Source: Crossaster papposus
Lineage: Eukaryota; Echinodermata; Asteroidea; Velatida; Solasteridae
DNA length: 64,000 bases
NCBI GenBank assembly: GCA_037893245.1
Contig: JBAIAA010000523.1
Location: 124,001 to 188,000, forward strand
Direction: 5' to 3'
This document shows, in pieces, positions 33,118 through 48,400 of the stretch (positions within the stretch are counted from its first letter, which is position 1; every line of letters starts with the position of its first letter). The notes beneath the pieces are model-generated. The model was given only the letters and a program-made list of their open reading frames with translations, was not told the DNA's origin and made no database searches. Made by a program: the position numbers and the translations under genes.

Positions 33118-33219
33118 GCCGTTTTCCAAACTTCATCTCCGGCTCCGGCTCCATCATCATTGCCAAACTGTATAAAACGAAGCCAAAGACGGAGACAAAG
33201 CTGGGGTTTGGAAAACGGC
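33118..33219. mobile_element. Short MITE with GCCGTTTTCCAAAC ends
   Basis: GCCGTTTTCCAAAC and its reverse complement bound about 100 bases, ending 80 bases before the legumain first-exon acceptor. Confidence 0.65.
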
Positions 33220-33311
33220 TAAATCTGTGACGTCGTGATTTTGGTTAACAAGACATTCTTACCCTATTTTATATTTGTTTGATTTGTTTCCTTTTACTAG
33301 ACAAAGAAACA

Positions 33312-33449
33312 ATGTTGAAGATGTTTGTATTTGCACTGGTGGCCTTGGTTTGCTACGCGGCTGGGGCCCCAAGTGCCACGGAGGATGAGCCTGTTCACTG
33401 GGCACTGCTGGTTGCTGGCTCCAGTGGCTGGTACAACTACAGACATCAG
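33312..33449 (+). CDS. LGMN: Legumain exon 1: signal peptide and start of the protease domain
   Basis: Forty-six codons. The hydrophobic leader likely ends at AGA|PS, followed by [18 protein letters not shown], the first beta strand of the caspase-like fold. Ends in phase 0 at CAG|GTACCA. Confidence 0.96.
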
Positions 33450-36400
33450 GTACCAGTACCACATTTTTAACATTGGGACATGGTACCCATTAGTGGTGGC
33501 CGATTCCACGCCGGAATCTATTCTAATTGATTTCAAACCCAAAATTGGAATCACATTTTTACTTTATTTAGAAATCAATTCCCTGAAGTAGTCGATTCCA
33601 TTTCGGAATAATTTGATACCAATGAGTTCCCAACGATTCTGAAGATTTGCCGACTGTGCAATCCCAGCAATTCTTTGAAGAAACAAGAAGCCAACTCGAA
33701 GATCTTTAGCGCTCGGCATCATTTATGTTGCCAGAGTCAGCTGCATGCTTTGTCTAAAAAGCCACAAACAGTGCTGTCCAAATACTTGTATGGCCTCGTA
33801 GATGATTGGCCTGTCAATCACACATGTACGTGAACTTAATTTACTCGGACTTGATGTACACATGTCAAATTGTTTATACATGTATACCTTCTTGCAACGC
33901 AAAATAATAAGCGTGCAATATTTATGTCGGTGACGGTGTAAATTCCTCTTTGCAGCTTGCGATTTTTTTTACAAATTTACACAGGCCATCATTGGTGGAT
34001 TGTCAGTCACCAGGTTATAAACCATTGATTTACTGATTCTATGATTCATGTATCATTTTAGCATTTTCCCAACAGTAGTTGGCAAGATTGTAATAGTTAG
34101 GGGTGTAACGATTCCACTTTCACACGATACAATACGTATCGTACAAACAGAAAATAAATTCAAAAATGAAAAACATAAAAGAAAGAAGAAAACCAAAAAT
34201 AATACCCCCAAAAACCCCCCCCCAAAAAAAAAAAAAAAAACATTTAAAAATAATTACCAAATTGAATATTTCAAAAATCATGTTGTTTCATTTGAAAATG
34301 AAAATAAATGCATGAGTGTATACTGGCTAGTAGTTAACCAGTTCGCGCCGAATGACGTATATAAACACAAAGTTTTCTCTAGACTCAAAATGGATGACGC
34401 ATAAACACGCCACGAGCAAGGCCGGAAATGTCTGTCAGCAGTGAGCAAGGCCAGAAATGCGTGAGTGTTTTTCCCGGTACCATCGGCCTGAACCCGTCTC
34501 AAATCGAGTTTCGTAAAAATAATCCTGCGTCTCGGCTCGGTGATGTTAAAATAATCCCGGCGTGAACTGGTTAAATTATGCTCCAATTTTAAACACAGGC
34601 GATATGGTTGGACAGCTACATGTACATTGTACTGGTAAATGGAGCCTTATTTTCAAAATATGTGTGCAAAAATACTGCTTATTATTTGCTTTCAATTTTA
34701 TTGCCGCTTTTGTGGCTCATTCAGCCTATTGTCTTCTGCCTCTATCAGGTCTCTGTGTATCCCGATACACAATTTCCGTATGGTTGCATTTTAGATTAAT
34801 GATGCATCTGTGAATCGATACACCCCTAGTTCTGTACCCGTACTGTATGTTTCCAAAATAACCACTAGATACACAATGTGTTTTTTAAGTACATGTAAAT
34901 ATCTTTTGCATTTTTTTCATTTTCAGTTTGGTTTAAATTGATCAAACTTTTAATATTTAAGGATAAAAAGTATGCAATTGAAATGTTTACTTTTGATTAT
35001 GATTACTTTTCAAAATTGGCAAATGTCTGCCTTTTTCCGATTTTTAGTTGCAGTTATTTCCATTGCTCAAAGGTAATATAATGTGCAAGTATAGTTTCAA
35101 TAAACCTGTCTCACTATAATACTCCTACCCATACATGTACTCTTTTAGGATGCAAGATGTAAAATTGGTAGGGAATCAAAGGGGTTCAGTATAAAAGCAT
35201 CCGGGAGCTTTCTACTCGAAATCAACTTCAGAGTTAGGCTTTAAAACACAATATCGCGTATAATGGTGGAATCCTTTTTGGTTTCTCTCTGACAGGCAGA
35301 TGTATGCCATGCCTACCACGTACTACACACTCACGGTGTTCCAGATGAGAACATCATTGTCATGATGTATGATGACATTGCCAAAAATGAGGAGTAAGTT
35401 TGGACAATATCAGTGTTGTTGTGCACAGTGTAACTGCAGCATACCTTTTTAACCAGATAAACATGCCACGAGCAAGGCTGGAAATATCTGTCAGCGACCA
35501 GCTCGTAGCGAGCAAGGCCGAAAATATCAGGGTGGTGCTGGCCTAAAACCAGTCTCGGATCGAGGTTGTTGAACAATAATTCCGTGCCAATTGGTCCGGT
35601 CACTGTCGAAAAATAATCCGGGGCGAACTGGTTAATGGAATAAAATAATCAATCATTGTATTAATTAGGGGTTGGATTTTTTCTATCTATACATTATACA
35701 TTTATTACACTTATTACATTTATTACACTTATTACATTTATTTACCCAGGTACATGTACTTTTGTACATGTACATGTATACCCAAACAGTTTGGGCCCTG
35801 GCATGCATTACAAATTATTAAATAAAGTTTATCAAAGTAAAATTTACAAAGAAAACTGCACATGAGAAACAGACTATGAACGCTAATACTTTCTGGACCA
35901 ACAGAAGTACTACTTTATTTTTAGAGGACGCGCTTCACACAAACATATCTACGCAATAAACTACGTGATTGTTGACGATAATTCATTGACTGGTTGTTAT
36001 TTTTATACTGGTTGTTATTGTTTTTATTTGGATGCTGTGGTTCAGAAAGGAGATAATCTCAATATTTTTTCTGCTCTTTCTTGTGTGTAGAAATCCCAAC
36101 AAGGGTGTGATCATTAACCATCCCAATGGAAAAAATGTTTACCCTGGTGTGCCCAAGGACTACAATGGTGAAGTAAGTTTCCTTACAACATTGGGTGCGT
36201 TCATTTAATAGCTCATTCGAGGCGACACGGGTTCACTCCCGGGTCGTTCGTTTAGCTCTGACATCATACTCGGGTCTCACCCAGGTCAGCCACCACAGAC
36301 CTGCCACTGGTGGAAAATGTCGCATGCATGCGTTGTTCATTCCAAGCAACAGACAAATATGGCGACTGGGCTGCCGATAATTCCAAGTAGGCTTAAAAAT

Positions 36401-39400
36401 CAACTTCATTGCTCATTGCAATTTTGGAAGCTGTTATTCTAGTCTTACGTTGTTACTTGTTTGCGAAAATGAGGTTTAACAATGGCTACGGCGCGGCTAC
36501 GAATATCACGTGAGGATTGTGATGACCCGCGTTTGAGCATTCGTGGCTAACCTGTGTCTAATTAGACTTACTTTACCCGGTTTGACTCGGGTGAGCTAAA
36601 CGAACGCACCCTAAGTTGGTATTTGCAAGTGATACCTTGTATTTTATTAATATACATCAGAATATTGTTAAACATATTGATAATTGCATGGTTAGGCTTC
36701 CAAACTTGTGTATTGGACCAATTGTAATGACACTACCACAGCGAGGACATAAAGTTGCATAAGTTGCCGTGTATACAGTATTGAAAGGAAATATTTTTCT
36801 GGACCAAACTTGATTACTGCGGAAATGCTAATTTGTCCGTCATGTCAAGTATTCAGCAAACTTTTTTGTGTTTTGTGCTAGAACTCTTGTACAATGTACA
36901 TGTATGTATTTGATTTATTTAGCCATTTGAGGTGTGATCTTACATGTACAGTGTACACGTACCTGTATGCAATGTGTGTCTTGCAAACATGTACCGGTAC
37001 GTAACAATTGGCCATTATTTTTATCAAGCATTTTCCGAGTACTTTGTTTTGTACCAACTATTGATTTGTTTGTTGTGAACAAAGCAAGAGAAACATTGAC
37101 AGTAGACAAATAAAGTCAGTGTTGGAGAAAAAAAAATATTGGAATTTTGGATTCATAAAGTTTTGGGACAGAAGTACTCGGGAAGTACTCGGTCGAGTAC
37201 TAATTACCGTACTGTACTAAATGCTTTTGTCTTCAAAGCTGAATTCATACAAAATTCTGATGGTCCAAAAAGTCATTAATTTCTTTAGCAAAATATATTC
37301 ACTGTCCAGGTTCTGTATTATGCAACTTTAATCCATACCAAACCATCTTAATATCTGGTAGTTAAAGCTGGTACTTGTACTAAGAAAGTACTCGATAATG
37401 CGGGTACCAGCAAATTTACAGAGATCGTTGCGTTGTAAAGTAACCCCTTTTTTGTTAAAGCGTTTAGACAGCAAAGTGTTTTCAGGTGTCGTGGGTCCAA
37501 ACCTTTGTTCGAATAAAACTTTCCATTGTCTTTTCAATTGCACAAACAATTGCACAGTATGCACAATGCAGATTTGGTTACCACGTCCCCGGTAGCCTGT
37601 ACGTATTTATCTGCCGCATTTATCCCAAGAGAACAATTGTCAAATCTTGTTGTACACATGTGCAGCTGGAATACCGAACTGGCTTATTTTCAGACTTTTA
37701 ACTTCATCTACATGTACCTTTAACCCTAACTCCCTACACAACAAAGGAAGTTGGAGGATTTTGAAGGAATTGTATTGTTCAATAACAATGGTGAGGGAGT
37801 TAGGGTTAAAATCCATTGGGAATATATGATTCCCTGTTGCTATTTTTAACCTTATACTCCATACGCAATTTTTCTTACACATAACCTGAATCTTGCAGAA
37901 TTCCGCAATTCAAAGTGTAAAAAAATCCATGTAATCTGAATCCTGCACAAATTTCCAATATTTATTACTGGTAACTACTGCCTAAATCCTGCAAAATCCT
38001 GCAGTGGGTTTACCATTAAGATATCAAGCAGCTGAACATGGAACAAACAGAGCTGCTAAAGTGCCCTATCACAACAAGGGTCTGCACACATGATCCTTGG
38101 TATGCAAATGCTTCCTATCATTGACACATACTTCACTGAAACTCTATAGAATGTGCATACATTATGTAGCATAGTGGCTTTTATATTTTGCTGTATACAT
38201 AAAAAAGAAGAAAATCCCTATTAAATCTTTTTCTTTGTTCACTTTGAAACCTTTTTCTTGTATGACTTTTGTTGGTTGGCTATAGGATGTGACTCCACAG
38301 AACTTTCTGTCAGTTCTCCAGGGAAACAAAACTGCAATGCAAGGCATTGGCAGTGGCAAGGTCATCGCTAGGTAGGTACATGTACAATAACATCTTCCTC
38401 TGATCAGAGCCAAATTCATTAAATAGGCCTATAAACAGTTAAAGGTACTGTAGTACACCATATTACTTTTGCTGTAATTTTTTTCCCAACAATTGCCGAC
38501 CGGCAATCATTGGAAATGGATACAAAATTGTCTTGAAAACCACAGCACACCAGATGCTTGAGATTATTGTTAACTTAGTCAAGTTTTTGGTATTTGATAA
38601 TAATTTAGTCCTTTTTTTTCCTTCAAATGGTGTATACTAGTATACTACCATGTGACCGGCTCTACAAAAAAGGGTATTAAGTCGCGCTATGCATTTTAAT
38701 GTAATGGCCCACTCAACGTTGAGAGGGTAAGCATTTCATCAAAATGTAATTTTCATTTTTGCCTTGAATGACATCTTTAATCATTTTCATGTTTCATTCA
38801 CAGAAATGTTGATTTTGATGAATAAAGTGAAGAAAAGAACCGACCATTTTGTGTGCATCGTTCTGTTGTACTACAACAGAGCCGGCTATTTCAAATCCTG
38901 TTAAATTCCCAGTTGTGTAATTTGAATCCCAAGGAAGTAATCAATATGCAAACATGTCATATCTCTAAAATGAGAGCAGCTGGGGAGCTATATTAACCAG
39001 TTCGTAACGGAGGATGTACATGTATATACACGCAAAGTTTCCCCCTGATTCAAAACAGATGATGCATATACACGTCACGAGCAAGGCCGGAAATGTCTGT
39101 CAGCAGCGAGCAACGCCGGAAATGCGTGGGTGTGCTTCCTGGTACCATCGGCCTGAACCAACCCCGGATCATGCTTCGTAAAAAATAATAATTGCGCCTC
39201 GGCTCGGTGATGTTAAAAGCTTACGATGTGGGCTTTCCAGGGTTTCCCCTTAACTTTTGTTTTCACTAGCCGGCCGGACCAGTAATGTTGAATTTTTACT
39301 AGCCCGCCAGTATTTTCACTGGTCCGCATGTTTTTTCACATTTTAAACTACTTTGTTTTTAAGCAAGCAGCCGCGGCGAACTGCACTCAAAGGCAATGTA

Positions 39401-42400
39401 ATACAATAGTTTTACATATATGGCAGTCTCGTTATTGACTGTTTGTTCCCCCCCCCCTCAAAAATAAACCATCCCATAAAAAAGAAACTTCCAATCTTGT
39501 TCTTCCTTCTAACAATCTCTTCTTTTCATTGGGTGTAAATTATATGCCACAAAGTGACATTTCCCAGCCTATTGAAATTCCAAAGTAATGGTAGGCCACA
39601 TGTTTGCCTACTGGCTGATACAATGGTACATTTTGTAGGTCAGCTGTCAATCATTGTCTGGATTTCTTGCCCCTACTTGGAATATATTCGGAAAATACTC
39701 CCGAATATTTCTCCTGTGATTTTACTTTATTTCTCTTGCACTATAAAGCGTTTATTATGTAAAATTACATCACGGAACCATTATAAATTTAAAAAAGGAC
39801 CGAGCTCTTACAATTTCCACGAAATAGATCGTTTTTGTTAAAGACAAGAAAAACGGAAAATAAATCGTATTAAATTTTGCCCTTAAATTTGTTGGAAAAA
39901 TGTTTAGGAGCTCAAAATATTAGGTGTTAAGGTTCTGTTTATTTTCCTTTTTTTAAAACAATGAAACCAGAAATAAATATTATTAAATAAACCTGAAATT
40001 GATTTCGCTAGCCTTGTAGTTGTCAGGTGTACCTGTATGTCGATTTTCTTAGATATCAGAAAAACAAAGAATAAATCGTATTATTATTTACCCCTAAAAT
40101 CGGTTGGGAAATTTTTTGAAGTTCATTCAAATAAGTCTTTAAGTACACTTTTTTTTTTTCCTTTTTTTTAAACAAAGACAATAACATAATTAACCTTAGG
40201 AATATAACCCTTTTTTGGGTCATCTTAATACATTTTGTAAATAGGTACAGGAAACCTTTGGCAAAATTACTTACAGCCAACTTAATGACCATCGGTTGGG
40301 TCTAGAGATAAATAAATTCACTCCAGGAATACACCGACCAGGGCCTATTAAATAAATTCTGTATCTGCCTGGCAAGGGTTGGCGTAAGTAAATACAATGT
40401 ATCTTTGTTGGAGATAAGCGGGCCTGGACAACATTCTTTGAGTAGCACTTTGTGTTGAGAGAACGTCTGTGCTGAAAGAAGAAAGTCAACGCCCAATGAC
40501 AATGAAGATTTGTTTAACTGGACCTCGGGATTGGATAACAATCTTGTCACTGGGGAAGTGGTGAGCCGCGGTGCTGAGGCTTTGATGTTGGTCCTTTCAA
40601 GAAACTCGGTCGGGTCATTGTAATCTTTTAGGAACTGGTATTGCGATTTTCGATAAGCTTAGGCCTACTCTGAAGACGTGTGCGCTTATGCTTATCTTGG
40701 CATTTTTTTCACTAGACCGCCGGACTACTTAGAAAAGGGTTTTGACTAGACCGCCGCTGTTTTGACTAGAATTTGGCTAGCGGACCAGCGTTAAGGTCGA
40801 ACCCTGCTTTCTAATCATGTATATAACTCAATGTCACTTCTGTTTGAGTGGGTTGCAAATGTACATGTACAATGTACTTGTTGATTTGAAAGTAGACTAG
40901 AGTACAGCTGTGTCATAGAAAAAAAACTGCTGCAAATTGTTTGGAACACATTCAAATACTTTCCACGTACATGTAGAAGCCACATTTGAATATGCCTTGT
41001 TCCGTTAACCATTTGAATTGAGATATGAACAGTGTCTAAAGCCGTGTTCCCATTGGACTTTTTCTTCCGCGGCCACGCGGAAACTTACCGCGGCATTCCT
41101 TAGCGTGAATCTACCACGCGTTCCCACCTGGACTTATATTCCGCGACGGAACGGTTCATTCGCTGTTCGAGACTGGCAGAATGTCACACATTGCGGGCGC
41201 TGTGCACAGTCACCTTTGACCTATGCGGGATATGACGTGCCTGTGACGTATTTTTCGCGCCCAATTAAACTCCTCACAAAATCAATCAAATCTGCCATCT
41301 GTCAAGTATCGAAACTGCAGCAACTGGACGATATTGAAAAAAAGCGCTGACCGTATTGCATCCTACACACGCTGCGTACGGTACGATGATATACCACACC
41401 GCCATCAATGCAAACGAGACAGGGAACCATACTACCATTTTCGCGCGAGTTCTGTGTATAGTTGTGACGTATACAGGAAGTGTTGTTGTTTGCATAGCAT
41501 TTTACAGCGTGGTCGCGGTAGGTTTACAGCGCGGAGCGTTCCCATTGGACTTTTTAGCGGCCCTGATAAGTTACCGTGGCTGCGCGGAAGTCTTCCGCGA
41601 CCTCTTTCGGCCTGTTAGTTTTACATCACGGTCGCGGTAAATTGAAAGGGAGGTCAGTTTACCGTGCGTCCCCATTGGATTTAATTTTGTCATTCTAAAG
41701 AAAAGTCGCGGTACTCTAACAAAATTAAGTCCAATGGGAACATGGCTTAAGTGAGTTTATTTTGAAAAAGAAAATATTTGTTTTCTCTGTTTACAGTGGA
41801 CCAAACGACAATGTGTTTGTTTTTTTCGCTGACCATGGAGCAACGGACTTGGTTGCCTTTCCTTCTGCCACGGTAAGAAACTTTAGCCAAAGAAATAACA
41901 ACAAAAAATTGTATGGACTTTATAAGAAGTTATTTGAACTTTAAATAAATTTAAGCTTCTTTGTTATGTATTTCAAAAAGAGCTGCTAAATGGCTATTGT
42001 CAGAGTTTCATCAGAAAATATTCTTTAAAGATAGGATACATCATTTGCAGATATTAAAAATGTTTACTACTGAATTATTAAAAAAGTTTGTTTATTTACT
42101 TAAATAATGATTCTAGGCATCCATCAAATTGATTGCACTATATCTATAATATTGCGCTAGACTTCTGCGCAATGCAGCTCACAAACAGTTTGGCTGTAGT
42201 GGCAGTCAGGACATGCCATAAGGTACATGTACATATGTGACCCGCTCTATCGTAATCAGGAATATGTCGCTGGGGCTGTTTACGCAATCGGCCGTTGAAG
42301 TGAACGCATAGGTGAAAATCTTGACCAAGTCGTTTTTCTGAACATTGTATTTTTAGGAAGTGTAGTTATCACAGATTATTGTCATTAATGTCTTGTATGT

Positions 42401-45400
42401 AAAAACGATCAATAAAAACGAAAATTAAGAGGATTTGTGTGTGCTGTCAGTATGATTTTGTTCAATTTTGTTTATTTCAAAGCTGTTTTTCTCGGAATGT
42501 GGATTCGGCAAATAAATATACACCTCATCTTCATCAGACCATAACTCGTTAACCTTGTGATGGGTATCATTAGAAAGCTTATGAAATTCCCTTTCTCACC
42601 ATGTGCGTATCTCAAACAGTCATTTCGAGACTTATTCCTGATTTTGATGGAGCGGGTCACATATACTATAGACACCTGATGATATGAGGAGAGTCAACAT
42701 AATGCATCCTCTCATCTTCAGGCCTTCATTTTAAAGGAGCGCGATCGCACTCGCGCTCCTCCGCATTCCTTAAAATTTTTAAGGAGAGCAAAAAAAAGCG
42801 CTCCTTACAATTTTAACCAGTTCGCGCCGGATGACGTATATAAACGCAAATATTTCCCCAAATTCAAAACGGATGACGAATAAATACGCCAAGTTCAAGT
42901 TCGGAAATGTATGTCAGCAGCGCGCAAGGCCGGAAATGCGTGGGTGTGCTACCCAGCACTATCGGCCTGAACACGCTTCGGATCGAGTTTCGTTAAAAAT
43001 AATCCCGCCCGTCGGCTCGGCGATGTAAAAATAATCCCGGCGCGAACTGGTTAACAAGAGGAAGAAAAAAAAAAAAAAAAAAAAAAAAATCCAATCAGCA
43101 ACCGAGCCATAAACCACCGGACCGTAACAATTAAAACACCAAGCAGTAAACAAACACAGTTGAAACCCAACATACTGCTCTCTTTACAAGAGAAATAATA
43201 CGGACCCAAAATAAATAATATGGCTAAGTTCCAAATACCTGGAATTCACGTTAATTGATTGTACCACACCAAACCCACACACCTTGCGAGTTAAAACCGA
43301 TTCCTCACCATGGAATCACCTTCCTGCAACTGACGAGTGTCATAACAGTAAAGACACGAAAGCATTGCTATTGCTAACACAAGAGAATTTGCGATTACAA
43401 TTCTCTCCTCGCACCCCCAAATAAAATCACATCAGATTTATCTTATACCAACAACGGTCATCTAGTCTTTCGTGTTCGCCCATTCCATTTATTTTGGACA
43501 TAACGGGCCTAGACTAATTCGCGCTTAATTAAGCCATACAAGTCACAGAGAGAGAAATGTCACTGGATGGGAAAGCGCCATCATTCTCTTGACCAAAAGT
43601 TGAACTACTGGTGAATGTTGTGTTCCTTTTCTTGAGTATGTGTTTATTAAAGGCATAGACACATTTGGTTGTCATTTTGAGTAACTACAGATAGTGTCCA
43701 GGGCCTTTAAACTTGCGTTTTGTTAGCGAGAGCAAATCACTCTCCTTAATTCATTGTTTTGATTTAAGGAGAGCGATTTTAAAATCACTCTCCTTAATTC
43801 ACCTTTTGATTTAAGGAGAGCGATGCACAGCTGTCCTCAGATTTATTAAAATGAAGGCCTGCATCTTCTGGAATTCCGGGGAGTCGGGTTGGTGTAGCGG
43901 TTCTTTCCTCGCCTTCCACCACTATGACCCGGGTTCGAATCCGGCCTGGGCCAATATGTGGATTGGGTTTTCAGTCCCTGCCTGACTCCGTGGGTTTTTC
44001 CTCAGGATATTCTTCTGGGGTTTTCCTCCCACCTCTAAAACTGTAACTTCTTCACATTAATTGTTGAATGAAATAAAAAATTGTTGAATGAAATTTGGTA
44101 CGGCGTTAAACCCTAAAAACTCACTCACTCACTCTTCTGGAATTCCACAGGTTATACACCATATTTTGCGTATAAACTAATAATTTTCAATATCTTTCAA
44201 ACAACACAGCCGGATTGTATGAATTTACTATTTTTTTTGTTTTATTCGATAATTTATTTTGTGAATGACATTTCAGATGAGGTTACAAAAAGCTTTTTTT
44301 TTTTTTTCTTGGTCGGGAGCCCAAAATGGGGTCTGTCTGAAAGGAGAACCACAGAGCTAAAAAAGGCACCTCCCCTGAGGTATTACAAGACAGTTGACAT
44401 TTCAACTACTGGTGGTTTAGTTTACTTCAGTTGCCATTACAATTCACTGAACTTCTAAAGCTCGGAAAAACGTTGATTATCGTGTGCTGCAATTATTTGC
44501 ATATAAGTGTATTTTTTTGCAAAGCACATGAGTTCATTTATTTGACAATAAAGAAGAAAGTAAATAAAAGGATGAGGTTTTGTTATTTATTTTGATACCT
44601 CATTTTGATATTTTGCTTTGTTTTCTTCCCCCAAGCTCACAGCGAAGGAACTTCAGGATGCTTTGACTAAAATGGCTGCTAAAAAGAAGTTTAAAAAGGT
44701 ACTTGTACATGTATATTCAGGCTCTGAACTTAACAAATCTAGATTGTTCCGTTTTTTTTTTTTTACGGGAGAATAATTAGCTTGTTCGTTCTAAATAATG
44801 AATTGGAATACTATTAGTATGGAAGTTCAAAGAAAGATAGATCACAGATGTCAGTTAGTTATTTATTTTTCCTTTATGTGAGGTACTTTATCATTTTCAA
44901 ACATGTCTGCATGCTTCCCCTCAGATATTCTTTTAAAGATCTTAACAGTTTTAACCCTTTAATTTTTTTTAATGAATTTTGTCATTAACCCTAATTTCCT
45001 ACCGCATTTTTCTTGCACATAACCTGAATCCTGCAAAATCCTGCAATTCCAAAGTGTTAAAACTCCATGTAACTTGAATCCTGCAAAATCCTCCAATATT
45101 TATTACTGCATGGTGAATCCTGCAAAATCCTGCAGTGGGTTAATTACCATTGAGCTATAAAGTAGCCAGATATGGAACAGCTGCTAAGTGCCCTATTGCA
45201 ACAAGGGTCTGCACACATGATCCTTGGTGGGCAAACGTTTCCTGTCCTTGACACATAACGTATACATAAATTGACTGAATGGAGAATGTGCATAAAGCCT
45301 GAGCAGTGTAAAAGTACAAACAAAAAATGACCTCAATCCTCCAAAATCCTCATTCGGATAAATAACCCAAGTACATGTAACCTTAATCCTGCCAAATCAT

Positions 45401-48400
45401 CCAGCATTAGTTTAGGCCTTATTACCTGAATCCTGCATTATCCTCCAGTGGCAAAATCCCCAAACGCCCTCAATCCTGCAAAATCTAGCGATGCATCAAC
45501 TTCTAAGTGCCCCCAATCCTGCAAAATCTTGGATTTTGCAAAGAGGATTTTTGAGGGATTTGGGACAGCCAAGTTGAAGTATTACACAACATAAACAAAA
45601 AACAAACAAACACTTAATTATTATGAAATATCCCACTCGACAATAATTGACTAACAATCTCAAGCATCCTGTAAAATTACGGCTCCTGGGTTGATATCTT
45701 GTCATTTTCAGGAAAAGTGGATTTATTTAATCAATTTTCAAACAATTCTCAGACAAAAAATGTAAATTCCTTTGAAAACCTTTTACAGCATGTACATTTT
45801 TTTTTTGTCTACATGTAGTTGGTGTTCTACCTGGAGGCCTGTGAGTCAGGGTCCATGTTTGACAGCTACAAGGTCGCCGATGTCTACACGACCACGGCCT
45901 CCAGTCCAGATGAATCGTCATATGCTTGCTACTTCGACAAAAAGCTACAGACATATCTGGGAGACGTGTTCAGCGTGAAGTGGATGGAAAACTCTGATGT
46001 GGTATGTCAAAAAAAGCAGTCAGGGCAGTCGGTAGCTGGGTCATTCTACCAAGTTTAAATATGGTGTTCTTGATACGTCCGATTACGGGTGTGCATCAGA
46101 ACTAGGAACCCGTCAGTTAATGTCAGGAACTGGTTTTAGTTTATGGAATTGTGTACATGTAACCAACTTTACAAATAAACTTCTTGGACAAGTAACTTAT
46201 TGGAGAAAGAAAAACAACAAACCAAAAAGCAACTGCTAACAGCTTGTCGCATGCTTGTTTAGGGTTTTCGGCCTAATATGTCCATTGGCCCCTGCATTTA
46301 CGGAATCGCTACCTATATATACGGCTCTATTTTTCAATTATTCTACTCTGAACAAATAAGAGTTTGAAATAAATATATATTTAAAATACCATGACAACAA
46401 AACTGAGCAGCTTGATTTATTTGTGCCATAAATTATTTGTAGCGATTTTGAGCCTTTTTTTTCTGCCTTAATTTTGCAGGCCAAATTCAATGTTGAAACC
46501 CTGTTGAAACAATTCAGGATTGTGAAGGAGGAGACCAACACTAGCCAAGTCCACAAATACGGTGACATGTCCTTCGATAAAGACAAACTGGGACAGTACC
46601 AGGGAGAAGGTGCGGGGGGTAAATCGGCTGGAAAGGCTGCAAAGTTGGTAGAAGCACCCGTGAGTATGAGGGCTTTTAAAGTAATTCCTTCTTTTCGTAC
46701 ATTTTTAATTTATTTTTCACCTTGCTTGTTCTACTTGGGTTGCTTGCCCTACTTTCTTCTCTCTAGAAATTTCTAACGGTTTTTTTTAATTGACCCAGAA
46801 TTGACAAACTTGGTATCACACCAACAGAGGATGCAACTTAAAATGCATTAACCCTAACCTCACCTAACGCTACAAAAAACTACTAGTAGTAAAGTGTAGT
46901 ATGCAGTACTCTTACGACTCTTGTGACATATTAGTAGTAGTGTTATTTAGTATTGTGTCAGGCCCGTACGCAGGGAGGGGGGGGGGGTGCGACGGGTGCG
47001 TACGCACCCCCCAAAAAAAAATTACCAAAAGTCCACATTTTCCGGGGTAAATAATGGCATTTTGATGTAGAAATAACGGTACTGGCACACGAACAATTTT
47101 GGTTCAATTTTTGGTCCCATCAGTACAAATTCGCACCCCCCATAAAAAATCCTGCGTACGGGCCTGTGTGTACTGCATCAAAATAATTTTTCAGCATCCA
47201 CTATAAACCCAAAACGTGAAACAAGTCAGTGTAACAATATTTGCTATAACATACAAACCCCTCCAAAATCCATGCATTTTTTTAAATTACAGCGAAAGTA
47301 AATGATCTTCATACACTTCCTTTAAGCAGGTAGACTTTACCTCATCAGGTGCAAAAACTACATGAAAGAAAAACCAGTTTTACCAGTTTTCACCAAGATA
47401 TGGTTTGTTTTTTGTTGCCATGGCAGCTAGATGCTGTGCCCAGCCCAGAAGTTCCAATGGCAATCTTGCATCACCGTTTGATGGCCACCCAGGATCCGCG
47501 CCAACGCAGCAAGATACTGGAGGAGATCACGACCCTTGGAAAGGTACGTATTAGAGCGAACAAATTTGCAGCTCACCCACAATAGACTAGAGCAGGGTTT
47601 GAACCTCTGACTTCTTGTTTGTCCTTATAGTCCAGCTGCTAAGGCCCATAATGTGGGACAATTGTGCAATTTGTGGTAAAAGCATGAAACTATCTACAGT
47701 TGTTATATATACCCTAAATGTCGTTTTTAGACGTGGACCCACCTTGGATCTTGCCCATTTTAGGGGCGGGGCTATGTTTTCTAAAAGTGGGGGAATTAAA
47801 AAATTGACATTATTACAATATTAAGGTTTGTTCTGCACATTTTATGACTGTAAGACATAATAACAGTATAAAGAACCTTTTGAAATTAATAGTTTTGTTT
47901 ATTTCTGCCCCTTTTATGGGCGGAGTTACATTTTTGAAAAGTGGGAGGTATGATTTTCTGTTTTTTAGCTTGTTTTTTTAAGACCAAGGTCTGACTTAAG
48001 AGCTCCTTTAGATCGGGCAGGAGTTATAATAATAATAATAATATTTAAAATTTATATTGCGCCCCTTACATACAAAATGTTCAAAGGCGCAGAACACATG
48101 TTAAAAAGCACAGGATGGAAGAAAAAGACAAAGAAAAAAGACTGATCACCAGGCCAGTACCCAAACAAAAGTATGGGGATACATCTGTCCCGCCAACAGA
48201 GAACTAATAGTTACTTATTACATAGGCCTATCCCTGCTGGCATCGGTACACTGTAAAAAATAACCGTAAAATAACAGGTTTGTTCACCTGTAAAAAAAAA
48301 AACAATCGCCGTATTTAGTTTTTAATGGATTTTGGACGTAAAATTACGGTAGTGTGCCTTAAAAAATATCACGCGTACATTAATTTATGCAAAGATTTCA

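Noticed and set aside
43878-43960. tRNA gene
   Set aside because: The B box is good but the rest does not fold as a tRNA and is followed by a SINE body, tail and target duplication.
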